DNA from: Camelimonas abortus
Lineage (GTDB): Bacteria > Pseudomonadota > Alphaproteobacteria > Rhizobiales > Beijerinckiaceae
Length of the DNA: 64,000 nt
Assembly: GCF_042647165.1 (NCBI RefSeq)
Contig: NZ_JBHRUV010000017.1
Strand: one strand, 5' to 3'
Under the pieces are notes generated by a model that had not been told where the DNA came from, ran no database searches, and saw only the letters and a list, made by a program, of their open reading frames with translations. Positions 47,247 through 56,659 of this stretch are shown here, piece after piece. The position numbers were made by a program, and so were the translations under genes. How positions within the stretch are numbered: position 1 is the stretch's first letter; each line of letters begins with the position of its first letter.

Positions 47247-48182
47247 ATGTCCATTTCACGCCTCGTCGTCGGCACGCGCGGAAGCCCGCTCGCCCTCGCC
47301 CAGGCGAACATCGTGCGCGACAGGCTCGTGGCCGCCCTCGGACTTGATCCGGCCCAGGCGACGCTCCAGGTCATCCGCACCACTGGCGACATGATCCAGG
47401 ACCGCGCCCTGGCCGAGGCCGGCGGCAAGGGGCTGTTCACCAAGGAGCTGGATTCGGCCCTGCTCGCCGGCGACATCGACCTCGCCGTCCATTCCGCCAA
47501 GGATCTGCCTACCTGGCTGCCCGATGAGCTGGTGATCGCCGGCTATCTGGAGCGCGAGGACGTGCGCGACGTGCTCATCGCGCCCGGGGCGCGCGGCGGC
47601 GTCGCCGCCCTGCCGGCGGGCGCGGTGGTGGGCACCGCCTCGCTGCGCCGCGCCGCCCAGATCCGCCGCCTGCGGCCGGATGTCTCCACCGGCCTGCTGC
47701 GCGGCAACGTCCACACCCGTCTCGCCCGGCTGCACGAGGGACGTTTTGACGCGACCCTGCTGGCGCTGGCCGGCCTGCGCCGCCTGGGCGTCGAGGAGCC
47801 GGCGGCCACCGTGCTGGGGCTGGACGAAATGCTGCCCGCCGTCGGCCAGGGCGCCATCGCCATCACCGCCCGCGCCGCCGATGAGGCCGTGCGCGAGGCG
47901 CTGGCGCGGATCATCCACGCCGACACCGGCTACGCCCTCGCCGCCGAGCGCGCCTTCCTCACCGTTCTGGACGGCTCCTGCCGCACGCCCATCGCCGGTC
48001 TCGCCCAGGTGGACGGCGACCGGCTGCGCCTGCGCGGCCTGCTGCTCTCCGTGGACGGGCAGGAATGGGTGGAGAGCGTGCGCGAAGGCCATGTGAGCGA
48101 CGCTGCGGCGCTGGGCGAAGACGCCGGCCGCGAGATCCAGCGCCGCGCCAGCCCTGCGCTGCTGCAGCAGGCCGGCCGCTAG
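47247..48182 (+). CDS. hemC: Hydroxymethylbilane synthase (porphobilinogen deaminase)
   Basis: 311 residues. The dipyrromethane cofactor cysteine is C245 in DGSCRTPIAG, and 'RGSPLALAQANIV' and 'GLLRGNVHTRLARL' bind substrate. It polymerises four porphobilinogens. First gene of the hemC-hemD-mic60-like-hemY set. Confidence 0.96.
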   Translation: MSISRLVVGTRGSPLALAQANIVRDRLVAALGLDPAQATLQVIRTTGDMIQDRALAEAGGKGLFTKELDSALLAGDIDLAVHSAKDLPTWLPDELVIAGYLEREDVRDVLIAPGARGGVAALPAGAVVGTASLRRAAQIRRLRPDVSTGLLRGNVHTRLARLHEGRFDATLLALAGLRRLGVEEPAATVLGLDEMLPAVGQGAIAITARAADEAVREALARIIHADTGYALAAERAFLTVLDGSCRTPIAGLAQVDGDRLRLRGLLLSVDGQEWVESVREGHVSDAAALGEDAGREIQRRASPALLQQAGR

Positions 48183-48334
48183 CGGCGCTGGCCGCCGCTT
48201 CTTCATGATTTCGCCGCCGGCGCGCGGTTAGCTGGCCGCGTCATCCGGCGCGCGGGCGAGGGCGGGGCAGGGCGCGGCTGTCGCTTTCAGGCGCAGGTGG
48301 AGGCAAACTGGGGACGGCGGCAAGGGAGGCGGCC

Positions 48335-49045
48335 ATGCGAATCCTGCTCACACGTCCGGCCTCGCGCAGCGGCGCCACGGCCCGCCGCCTGCGCGGCATG
48401 GGGCTCGAGGTGGTGGAGTCGCCGGTGCTGGCCATCCGCCCCAGCGGCGCGCCCATGCCGTCTGGCCGTTTTGACGCCGTCATTCTCACCAGTCCCGGTT
48501 CGCTGCTTGGTTTTCCCGAGCCGCCGGCGCATCTGCCGGTGCTGGCGGTGGGCGACCGCACCGCCGAAGACGCCCGCCACGCCGGTTTCCTGCACGTTCT
48601 GTCCGCCTCCGGCGACCGCCACGACCTTGCGGCGCTGGCGCGCGAGACGTTGCCGCCCGGCAGCCGCCTGCTGCTCGCCGCCGGCCGCGAGCGCAAGGAA
48701 GATCTCGTCGACATGCTGCGCCGGGACGGTCTCGAGCCGGTGGTCTGGGTCTGCTACCACGCCGACGCGGCGTCGTCGCTTGCGCCTGAGGCGTCGGCGG
48801 CGCTGCAGGCCGGCGCCATCGGCTGGGTGATGCACTATTCGCCGCGCAGCGCCGCCCTGTTTCTGGAGCTGGCGGCGGCGGCCGGATTGCGCGCCGCGGC
48901 GCAGCAGGCCGGCCATGTCTGCATTTCCGAAGACACCGCGGTGGCGCTGGAGCGGGCCGGCGTGACCCGGGTGGTCACCGCCGAACGGCCGGATGACGAC
49001 GCCATGATCGCCGCCGTGGCGGCGCTTGTCGCCGGCGCCGCGTGA
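48335..49045 (+). CDS. hemD: Uroporphyrinogen-III synthase
   Basis: 236 residues. Sequence is weakly conserved as usual for HemD; 'ILLTRPASRSGATARRLRGMGLEVVESPVL' at the start and 'VMHYSPRSAALFLEL' plus a C-terminal 'VTAERPDDDAMIAAV' are the recognisable blocks. It closes hydroxymethylbilane with ring D inversion. GGAGG lies 5 bases before the ATG. Position between hemC and hemY supports the call. Confidence 0.93.
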   Translation: MRILLTRPASRSGATARRLRGMGLEVVESPVLAIRPSGAPMPSGRFDAVILTSPGSLLGFPEPPAHLPVLAVGDRTAEDARHAGFLHVLSASGDRHDLAALARETLPPGSRLLLAAGRERKEDLVDMLRRDGLEPVVWVCYHADAASSLAPEASAALQAGAIGWVMHYSPRSAALFLELAAAAGLRAAAQQAGHVCISEDTAVALERAGVTRVVTAERPDDDAMIAAVAALVAGAA

Positions 49046-49217
49046 TCGCGGCGGATCGTCCGGGCTGGCTTGCCTGCCGGCGACCGGCGTGGGACCGTCA
49101 GCTGCGCGGGCGGGAGAAGCCGTCGCGGAACCCGCGCGGGGCGCCGCGCGGTTTTACTGGAGGGGGCGGCTGCGGGCGGACCGCGGCGTGAGGGACGAAG
49201 CGGGGGAACGATTGGCG

Positions 49218-50717
49218 ATGAAAGACAGCTCTTCTACAGGCGCAGGCTCCCCGGAGGACAGGAACGACGCCGGCGCGCCGCACAGGGACGCGGCTGCGGC
49301 CGGCCAGCCCGCGGCGCCGCAGTCCGGCGGCTCGCCGCTGCGCCGCCCCGTGACCATCGATCTCACGCCCGAACCCGCCGGAACCGGCGCCGGGCCGGGC
49401 GGCGCGAAGGCGTCCGCGGCAGATGCGGCCAGATCCACGTCCGCGTCGCGGCCGGAGACGGAGAAGCCCGCCCGCGTGGGAGAAGAAAAGGCGGGGGAGG
49501 CCGCGGAGAAACGGTCCGCGGCTCCGTCGTCCTCCGGCTCCGCGCCGCCGTCCGGCGGGGGCGGCGGTTCTGGCCTTGTGGGCGGGCTGCTGGCGGCGGT
49601 GATTGGCGCGGCCGCAGGCGTGGCCGGCGCGTGGCTCGTGTTTGTCGTCAGCCCGCCAGGCATCGCCACCATCCAGGACGACGGCGCGCTGGAGCAGCGG
49701 TTCAGCGCCCTCGAGCAGCAACTCGCGGCCAATGTGAACGCGCTGGCGCCGCGGGCCGAGGTCGTCGCCCTTGGCGAGCGCGTCGCCGCCCTCGACAGGC
49801 GCCTCAACGCCGTCGCCGCCGAGGCGAAGCAGCTCGCCAGCCAGGCCGCGCCCGCGGCTGCGCCGCCGGCTCCGCCGGACGGGGCCGGCGCGCAGCAGGT
49901 CGCCGCGCGTCTCGCCGTCCTGGCGGATGAGCTCGCCGCTTTGCGCAAGGCGGAGCAGGAGACCGCCGCCGTCGCTGGCGACGCCCGCCAGAAAATTGAC
50001 GCGCTCGCCGCGACGGTGCGCGACGTCGACCCGCAGCGGGCGGCGAGCGCGGAGCAGGCCGCCGCAAAGGCGGAGCAGGCGGCGGCCGGTCTCGCCCGCC
50101 GCGTGGACGATGTGGACGCCCGGCTTGCGGCTCTTGGCCAGCGCCTCGACGCCCGCGGCGGCGACGCGCTGATGCAGGATCTGGCCCGCGCCCTCGCCGC
50201 GGCCGAGGCGCGCGCGGCGATCGTGGCCGGCCGGCCGTTCAGCCCTGACGTCGCCCGTCTGGCGGCGGGCGGCGACGCGGCGCTGGCGGCGCCTCTGGAG
50301 CGGGGGGCGGCCGGCGTCGCCCCGCTTGCGCGCCTGCAGCGGGATTTCGCCGCCCTCGCCGGGCGCCTCTCTGTGCTGCAGCACCGGGACGAGAGCGTCC
50401 TTGACCGGCTCGGCGCCAGCGCCGCGCGCCTGGTGCGCGTCCGCCCGGTGGACGCGGACGGCGCGCCGGTGACGGCGCAGGAAGGCACGGTGGAGCGGGT
50501 CAGCGACCTGCTGGAGCGCGGCGATCTCGCCGGCGCGCTGCAGGCGTGGCGGGCGCTGCCGCAGCCGTTGCAGACGGAGTCGGAGGCCTTTGGCGCGGCC
50601 CTGGCGGCGCGGACCCAGGCGGAGGCCGCGGCCCGCGCCGCGCTCGACCAGGCGCTGGCGGCGATCGCCCGCCAGACCGCCCCGGCCGGGAGTGACACGC
50701 AGGGTCGCCGCCAATGA
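49218..50717 (+). CDS. Alphaproteobacterial mitofilin (Mic60-like) membrane protein
   Basis: 499 residues. A Ser/Ala/Pro-rich cytoplasmic part (1-118) precedes one membrane helix (about 120-144). A long Ala/Gln/Glu-rich coiled coil (about 150-330) follows, then a C-terminal helical domain ('VERVSDLLERGDLAGALQAWRALP'). This layout and the site between hemD and hemY are those of the COG4223 proteins described as bacterial homologues of mitochondrial Mic60, which shape inner-membrane invaginations. The heme link is positional only. ATG chosen at 49218 for the lysine-bearing N-terminus; stop overlaps hemY by four bases. Confidence 0.88.
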   Translation: MKDSSSTGAGSPEDRNDAGAPHRDAAAAGQPAAPQSGGSPLRRPVTIDLTPEPAGTGAGPGGAKASAADAARSTSASRPETEKPARVGEEKAGEAAEKRSAAPSSSGSAPPSGGGGGSGLVGGLLAAVIGAAAGVAGAWLVFVVSPPGIATIQDDGALEQRFSALEQQLAANVNALAPRAEVVALGERVAALDRRLNAVAAEAKQLASQAAPAAAPPAPPDGAGAQQVAARLAVLADELAALRKAEQETAAVAGDARQKIDALAATVRDVDPQRAASAEQAAAKAEQAAAGLARRVDDVDARLAALGQRLDARGGDALMQDLARALAAAEARAAIVAGRPFSPDVARLAAGGDAALAAPLERGAAGVAPLARLQRDFAALAGRLSVLQHRDESVLDRLGASAARLVRVRPVDADGAPVTAQEGTVERVSDLLERGDLAGALQAWRALPQPLQTESEAFGAALAARTQAEAAARAALDQALAAIARQTAPAGSDTQGRRQ

Positions 50718-52315
50718 CGAGAGTCCTGAGCTTTATCGTTCTCATCGCACTGCTCGCGGCCGGCGTCGCCTGGCTGGCGGACCGTCCCGGCGACGTGGCG
50801 GTGGTCTGGAGCGGCTATCGCATCGAAACCTCGGTCGGGGTCGCAGTGGCGGCGTTTTTCGCCGCCCTCGTGCTCGCGGTGATCGCCTGGACGGTCATCC
50901 GCCTCGCGCTGAGCCTGCCGGACATCGTCAGCGTGGCGACGCGCGGCCGCCGGCGCCAGCGCGGCATGGACGCGCTCTCGCGCGGACTGGTGGCTGTGGG
51001 GACGGGCGACCCCGCCCTGGCGCGGCGTTACGCGCTGGAGGCGGAGAAGCTGCTGGGCCGCGCGCCGCTCACGCTGCTGCTGCGCGCCCAGGCGGCGCAG
51101 CTCGCCGGCGACCGCAAGACGGCCGAGGCGGCGTTCCGCGCCATGCTGGAGCAGCCGGAAAGCCGCGTGCTCGGCCTTCGCGGCCTTTACGTGGAGGCGC
51201 GGCGCCGGGGCGACCTTGAGGAAGCCTGGGGCTACGCCGGCGAGGCGGCCCGGATCGATCCTGGCGTCGGCTGGGCCAATGAGGGCATGCTGGAGTTTTA
51301 CGGCGCGTCGCGGCGCTGGCGCGACGCCCTCGCCATGCTGGAGCGGCGGCTATCCACCGGCCGCATGAACCGCGACGAAGCCCGCCGCCAGCGGGCGGTG
51401 CTGCTTACCGCCGACGCCATCGACCGGCAGGATTCCGATCCGGACGGCGCCGTCAGCGCCCTGCGCCAGGCGGTGAAACTGGCGCCGGATCTCGTGCCGG
51501 CGGTGGCGCTGCTGGGGCGGCTGCTGTCGCGGCAGGGGGCGTTGCGCAAGGCGGCGAAAGTGCTGGAGGCGGGCTGGCGGCTGCAGCCGCACCCGGACAT
51601 CGCCGCCGCTTATGTAGACCTGCGTCCGGGCGATTCCGCCCTCGACAGGCTGGAGCGCGCCCGCGCCCTGCAGCGACTGGCGCCGGGCCACGAGGAATCG
51701 CGCCTGGTTGTGGCGCGCGCCGCCATCGACGCCCGTGAATATGACCGGGCCCGCGCGGCGCTGGAGCCGCTGCTGAAAGGGCGGCCGCAGGCGCGCGTAT
51801 GCCTGCTGATGGCCGGGATCGCCGCCGCCAGCCCGGCGGGCGCAGGGGAGGCGCGCGAGTGGCTGGCCCGCGCCTCGCGCGCGCCGCGTGATCCGGCGTG
51901 GATCGCCGACGGCGTCGTTTCCGATCACTGGGAGCCGGTCTCCCCGGTCACCGGCAGGCTGGACGCCTTTGTCTGGACCACGCCGGCCGAACTGCTGACC
52001 CGCGAGGACAGCGACTGGTCCGGATCCGAGACCGCCGGCCCCGCCGGGGCCGGGTCCGCCGGGCCGCTGCCGTCGCCGGAGGCCGCCGCTGTGGCCCCTG
52101 TCCGTCCGGACGCGCCGGCGGCGACGTCGCAGGCGCAACAGGCGGACGCCGCGCCGGCGCCGTCTTCCGGCGCTCCGGAGGCGAAGCCTGCCCCACGCCG
52201 GCCGTCTCCGCCGGTCGAGGTGGTGTTCCCGGCGCCGCGCCCGCCGGATGATCCCGGGCCCGAGGGCGCCCATCACGACGGCGTGGAGCCGGCGCTGCGG
52301 CGCATCAACCTGTAA
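50714..52315 (+). CDS. hemY: HemY-like TPR membrane protein
   Basis: 533 residues. Two N-terminal membrane helices (about 5-22 and 42-66), then the HemY-N domain ('RRRQRGMDALSRGLVAVGTGDPALARRYALEAEKLL') and TPR-like repeats to about residue 400. The last ~120 residues are a Pro/Ala/Glu-rich tail ending 'ALRRINL'. The enzymatic role of proteobacterial HemY is not established; it is not protoporphyrinogen oxidase. ATGA overlap with the upstream mitofilin gene implies translational coupling. Confidence 0.92.
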   Translation: MTRVLSFIVLIALLAAGVAWLADRPGDVAVVWSGYRIETSVGVAVAAFFAALVLAVIAWTVIRLALSLPDIVSVATRGRRRQRGMDALSRGLVAVGTGDPALARRYALEAEKLLGRAPLTLLLRAQAAQLAGDRKTAEAAFRAMLEQPESRVLGLRGLYVEARRRGDLEEAWGYAGEAARIDPGVGWANEGMLEFYGASRRWRDALAMLERRLSTGRMNRDEARRQRAVLLTADAIDRQDSDPDGAVSALRQAVKLAPDLVPAVALLGRLLSRQGALRKAAKVLEAGWRLQPHPDIAAAYVDLRPGDSALDRLERARALQRLAPGHEESRLVVARAAIDAREYDRARAALEPLLKGRPQARVCLLMAGIAAASPAGAGEAREWLARASRAPRDPAWIADGVVSDHWEPVSPVTGRLDAFVWTTPAELLTREDSDWSGSETAGPAGAGSAGPLPSPEAAAVAPVRPDAPAATSQAQQADAAPAPSSGAPEAKPAPRRPSPPVEVVFPAPRPPDDPGPEGAHHDGVEPALRRINL

Positions 52316-52366
52316 CGGCCAGACGCCGTCGGGCGCAGGCTCCGCGGCGCAGGCGGGCGGGGGCGC

Positions 52367-54040
52367 TCACGATGCGGCGGCGGCCGTCCGCGCGCCCGGT
52401 CGCGCGCCTCCGGAAGGCAGATGCGCCGGGGCGAAACTGTCCGGGCGGGCCACGCGCCAGGTGTCGGCGTAGAAGGCGTGGGCGCTGTAGCCGCGCAGCA
52501 GCTCGCCGGGCTCAAGGAAGGGAAACAGCCGCGAGAACAGCCGGATCTCCGTGGAGCCCACGCGCCGGGCGATGTGATGCGGGGTGATCTCCGACGGATG
52601 CTGCAGCCCCGCCGCGGCCAGCAGCTCGGCGAGCGCGTGCAGGGTGTTGCGGTGGAAGTTGGCCACGCGCCGCGCCTTGTCCTCCACGACGATGGCGCGC
52701 TGGCGCAGCCGGTCCTGGGTGGCGACGCCGGTAGGGCAGCGGTTGGTGTGGCAGGCGCGCGCTTGGATGCACCCCACCGCGAACATGAAGCCGCGGGCGC
52801 TGTTCACCCAGTCGGCGCCGAGGGCGAAGGCGCAGGCCATGTCGAAGGCGGAGATGATCTTGCCGGCCGCCGCCACCCGGATCTGGTCGCGCAGCCCCGC
52901 GCCCACCAGCGTGTTGTGCACGAACAGCAGGGCTTCGCGCATGGGCGCGCCCATGTTGTCGGCGAACTCCACCGGCGCCGCGCCGGTGCCGCCTTCGGCC
53001 CCGTCCACCACGATGAAGTCCGGCCGCACGCCGCTCTCCAGCATCGCCTTGACGATGGCCATGAATTCCCACGGCTGGCCGATGGCGGTCTTGAAGCCCA
53101 CCGGCTTGCCGCCGCAGAGCGCGCGCAGCTCGGTGATGAAGTCCATCAGCTCAAGCGGCGTCTGGAAGCGGCTGTGCGAAGGCGGCGACACGCAGTCATG
53201 CCCCATGGGAATGCCGCGGGTGGCGGCGATCTCCGGGGTGATCTTGCTGGCCGGCAGGATGCCGCCGTGGCCAGGCTTCGCCCCCTGGCTCAGCTTGATT
53301 TCGATCATGCGGATGCGCGGATCCCGGGCCCGTTCGGCGAATTTTTCCGGCGAGAAGGTCCCGTCGGGATTGCGGCAGCCGAAATAGCCGCTGGCGATCT
53401 GCCAGACGAGATCGCCGCCATGCTCCAGGTGATAGGGGCTGACGCCGCCTTCGCCGGTGTCCTGGCAGAACCCGCCCAGCCGCGCGCCCAGATTGAGCGC
53501 CTGGATGGCGTTGGCGCTGAGCGCGCCGAAGCTCATGGCGGAGATGTTGAGGACCGAGGCGGAATAGGGCTGGCGGCACTGGTCGCCCCCCACGCTGACG
53601 CGGAAAGTCGCCGGATCGGCCAGCGGCGCCGGGGTGAGCGAGTGGCCCATGAATTCGTAACGGTCGGCGTAAGCGTCCAGCGTGGTGCCGAACGGCCGCT
53701 GGTCCGGCTCCGCCTTGGCGCGCTGGTAGACAAGCGAGCGCTGCGCCCGCGAGAACGGGACGGTTTCCGTGTCCGTTTCCAGCAGATACTGCCGCACCTC
53801 CGGCCGCACCGCCTCGAACAGGAAGCGCAGGTGGCCGATCACCGGATAGTTGCGCGTGATGGCGTGCCGCTTCTGCAGCAGGTCATGGACGCCGAGCAGG
53901 GTGAGGCCGGCGAAAACCAGCGACATCACCCGGCCGAGATACAGCTGGTCGGCCAGCAGCCCGGTGACGATCATCATCGCCACGCAGATCGCCAGGGCGG
54001 CGTAACGTTGCATGAAACGGGCGGTTTGCAGCGCCTTCAT
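52367..54040 (-). CDS. FMN-binding glutamate synthase-like protein (GltB central domain)
   Basis: 557 residues. Two hydrophobic segments at about residues 15-30 and 35-50 anchor the N-terminus. The remainder is the glutamate synthase FMN/[3Fe-4S] domain: 'NISAMSFGALSANAIQALN', 'GEGGVSPYHLEHGGDLVWQI', 'KLSQGAKPGHGG', 'VDGAEGGTGAAP' and the cysteine cluster 'ACHTNRCPTGV'. No amidotransferase domain or small subunit is nearby, so it is a stand-alone homologue. Electron donor and substrate unknown. Confidence 0.9.
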   Translation of the reverse strand: MKALQTARFMQRYAALAICVAMMIVTGLLADQLYLGRVMSLVFAGLTLLGVHDLLQKRHAITRNYPVIGHLRFLFEAVRPEVRQYLLETDTETVPFSRAQRSLVYQRAKAEPDQRPFGTTLDAYADRYEFMGHSLTPAPLADPATFRVSVGGDQCRQPYSASVLNISAMSFGALSANAIQALNLGARLGGFCQDTGEGGVSPYHLEHGGDLVWQIASGYFGCRNPDGTFSPEKFAERARDPRIRMIEIKLSQGAKPGHGGILPASKITPEIAATRGIPMGHDCVSPPSHSRFQTPLELMDFITELRALCGGKPVGFKTAIGQPWEFMAIVKAMLESGVRPDFIVVDGAEGGTGAAPVEFADNMGAPMREALLFVHNTLVGAGLRDQIRVAAAGKIISAFDMACAFALGADWVNSARGFMFAVGCIQARACHTNRCPTGVATQDRLRQRAIVVEDKARRVANFHRNTLHALAELLAAAGLQHPSEITPHHIARRVGSTEIRLFSRLFPFLEPGELLRGYSAHAFYADTWRVARPDSFAPAHLPSGGARPGARTAAAAS

Positions 54041-54191
54041 GGCTGGTGGGCCTCCTGGAGCGATGGCCGGCCTGCGCCCGCCGCGCCGCCGGAAGACGTC
54101 GTGCGCGCGCGGCTGCGGTGGCGGCCGGCGGTTAGTGCGGCGGCGGGCGCCGCCGCGGGCGTCCGCGTGGCCTTGCGGCCCTCCGGGGCCG

Positions 54192-55043
54192 TCATGCCGG
54201 CGCCCCGGCGCGGATGATCACGTTCACCCCTGCCGGATCCGTCAGCGCCACGACGCCGTCTGCGCCGGGCGACGCGCCGGTGCGGGCGGCGATGGCGGCG
54301 ACGCGCGCCGGCCCGTCCGCCAGCAGCTCGAAGGCGGCGAGGCCCGTGCAGGGACGCGCCGGCGCCGGTGCGCCGCGGCTGTTCCATACATTGGCGGCGA
54401 CTTGGTGGTGGTAGCCGCCGGAGGCGAGGAAGACGGCGCCAGGATAACGGCAGGTCACGTCCAGCCCGGCGACGCCGGCGTAAAAGGCTTCCGCCGCCCG
54501 CAGGTCGCCGGTCTGCAGGTGGACGTGGCCGACGCGCGTTCCGGCCGGCGCGCCGCTCCAGTAGCCGGGCGCGCGCAACAGGGGGGCGAGGTCGAGCCGC
54601 AGCGTGTCCATCTGCACGAGGCCGTCGCGCCAGGTCCATTGCGCGGCCGGCTGGTCGGCGTAAACTTCGACGCCATTGCCCTCCGGATCCGCCAGGTAGA
54701 TCGCCTCGCTCACCAGATGGTAGGCGGCGCCGCCGAGCGGCGCGCCCGCGCGCGCCGCCCACGCCAGCCAGCGGCCGAGATCTTCGCGTGAGGGCAGCAG
54801 GAAAGCGGTGTGGAACAGGCCGGGCTCCTCCGGGTCACGCCGGCGCGCCTGCGGGTCGTGGCGCAACGTCAGGAGCGGAACGCCGCCGGCGCCCAACGTC
54901 AGGGCGTCGCCAGCCTCCGCCAGGCGTTGCAGCCCGATGATGCGCTCATAGAACTGCGAGACCGTCGCCAGGTCATGCACGACCAGCTCCACCCTGCCGA
55001 TGCGAAGCGGATATGTCGCGCTGGCGCCGGCGTGTTGCGTCAT
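54192..55043 (-). CDS. Two-domain VOC dioxygenase-like protein
   Basis: 283 residues with two VOC modules: 'IGRVELVVHDLATVSQFYERIIGL' and, from about residue 165, 'VGHVHLQTGDLRAAEAFYAGVAGLD'. 'FHTAFLLPSREDLGRWL' and 'ADPEGNGVEVY' fit the CatE/catechol-2,3-dioxygenase-like branch (H and E metal ligands). Substrate uncertain. GGAGGAC sits before the ATG at 55043; the 57 upstream codons are not used. It ends 151 bases before the glutamate-synthase-like gene on the same strand. Confidence 0.88.
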   Translation of the reverse strand: MTQHAGASATYPLRIGRVELVVHDLATVSQFYERIIGLQRLAEAGDALTLGAGGVPLLTLRHDPQARRRDPEEPGLFHTAFLLPSREDLGRWLAWAARAGAPLGGAAYHLVSEAIYLADPEGNGVEVYADQPAAQWTWRDGLVQMDTLRLDLAPLLRAPGYWSGAPAGTRVGHVHLQTGDLRAAEAFYAGVAGLDVTCRYPGAVFLASGGYHHQVAANVWNSRGAPAPARPCTGLAAFELLADGPARVAAIAARTGASPGADGVVALTDPAGVNVIIRAGAPA

Positions 55044-55227
55044 GGGCCTGTCCTCCAGCTGGCGCCCGGGCGGGCGATTCGGGCCGTTCTGGCGAACGTC
55101 CGGCGTGACTATAGCCGCATTTTCCCGGGGCGCGCCCATTCGCTGGCGCGCCGGACGTCGCGGCCTGTGACTTGCGGACGGAAGGGTCTTGCAATGCGCC
55201 CGGACTTGGGGCACAGAGGCTGCCGAC

Positions 55228-55303
55228 GCCGCTTTAGCTCAGTTGGTAGAGCACATCATTCGTAATGATGGGGTCGCGTGTTCGAGTCACGCAAGCGGCA
55301 CCA
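55228..55303 (+). tRNA. tRNA-Thr (anticodon CGU)
   Basis: A 76-nt cloverleaf. Acceptor GCCGCTT pairs with AAGCGGC; anticodon stem CATCA/TGATG encloses TTCGTAA, giving anticodon CGT (CGU). The T arm is GCGTG-TTCGAGT-CACGC. Discriminator A and encoded CCA are present. The region downstream is of looser, accessory character. Confidence 0.97.
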
Positions 55304-55711
55304 CCTTCAGAAAACCGGTTCCAAACGCCAGCCTTTCGCCGCCGGGCAACCCGGTTGCGGTGCAAGGGCCATGGCGCTCATGGATTCCTGCCCAGGATGA
55401 ACCGGCGCCGAACTGCGGGAGATTGGCGTTATTTACGCGCCTGCCGTCCGCGCAAGGAACCCCGCGAGGCTCGTCGGCAGAAGTCGCTCAATAATGGTCC
55501 ACCCATGGCCGGCCAGTTCGTAACTGACCGCGGTTCATCCCGTTCCCCTCAGTCGGGAGCCCTGGATCACCTGCCGGCCGGAAAGCCGGTCATTTATGTG
55601 TGTGCGCCGTAATATCCCGTTGCCGTCGCGCTCCAGCCGGGAGGCGCGTCCGGAAACGGCGTCCCACAGGACGGATAGAGGCCGCCCCCCGTCCGCTTCC
55701 GGCCCCTGTCG
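55304..55711. other. Gap after tRNA-Thr
   Basis: 408 bases with no convincing gene on either strand. No integrase remnant and no copy of the tRNA 3' end were found here or further right by eye. Confidence 0.4.
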
Positions 55712-56472
55712 CTACCTTCCAACTGTGCCGAGCCGAACCACGGGCGCGTGCGGATTGATCGAAAAGCAGACCATCACGCTGTCCTCGACCGCTGTCACCA
55801 CCGTTCGACCCGGCTGGCGGATCAATCCCGTTTCGGCTTCGAGAAACGGCGCGCCATTCACCAGCACGTGACCCGTGAACACATAGAAGTAGCTGTCCCA
55901 CCCGGGCGGGGGGGCGGTAACGCGGTCTCCGCTCCGCCGGACAGGCGGATGTCATGGAACTTCACGTCGTTGCGAACGAAGAACGGCGCGCCCGAGTTCT
56001 CGGGACCGAAAAGGTAGCGCCACTCATCCTGCCGCGACGGCGGCATTTCCCCGAACTGGACCAGGGGCTCAAGATCCGCGGCGCGCGGCCGCACGAAAAT
56101 CTGCAGCATGCGCAGATACGGATCCGATGATAACACCCGTTCCTCATGCCAGAAGCCGGAACCGGCGTTCATGACCAACAGGCGCCTGTCATCGACGACG
56201 AGCTGACCGGCTGTCAGGTCGTTGTGCCGCATCACGCCGCCTGGCGTCCATGAGATGATCTCGTCATTGGCGTGCTTGTGAAGACGGATGTGCGCGCCAG
56301 GCTCCAGAGTGGATTCGACGATGAGCGCCAGCGGACCATGCCCGTGATCGGCGGGGGCCGGCAGGTTAAACCCGGGCGGATTGACATGCATCGTGAACTT
56401 TCCCTGGCGCCGTATGATCCGCGTCCTCGGCGCCTTGAAAATACCGTTGCTGGCGAGGTCTGTGGTCGACAT
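55712..56472 (-). pseudogene. Pirin-family cupin protein, frameshifted
   Basis: The N-terminal ~185 codons read well as a pirin-like cupin (start ATG at 56472 after GGAGG): 'LPAPADHGHGPL', 'HIRLHKHANDEIISWTPGGVMRHND' with metal-binding histidines, and 'MNAGSGFWHEERV'. Past 'ETALPPP' the frame falls into nonsense. The reading frame one base off resumes 'PPGWDSYFYVFTGHVLV' and runs to a stop at 55712 with a proper cupin ending. The break lies in a run of seven Gs (plus strand 55908-55914); eight or five would restore a 253-residue protein. It could be a true mutation, a phase-variable tract or a base-calling error. Divergent from a LysR gene. Confidence 0.85.
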
Positions 56473-56610
56473 GTGCGCCTCCGGGCGTACCTGCTTTGAG
56501 CCAAAGCCTTCCCCTGACGCAGGGCATTCCGCCAGTGCGCCGGTGCGTCCGGCCATTGGCCCAAGACTTTGCGCGGTTGATGCGAAGAACATATAAATTG
56601 AGCCGGTCAC

Positions 56611-56646
56611 CGCGTAGCGACCTGTACCGGACCATCGCGTCCCATG
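56611..56646. promoter_or_regulatory. Shared 36-bp block, copy 1 (pirin/LysR intergenic)
   Basis: This block is 26/36 identical to 58482-58517 and shares an unbroken 12-bp core TCGCGTCCCATG (56635-56646). It lies directly before the LysR start codon and 139-174 bases upstream of the pirin start. The position between divergent regulator and target genes is where a LysR-type protein binds. Confidence 0.65.
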
Positions 56647-56659
56647 GATGGAACGCGCA

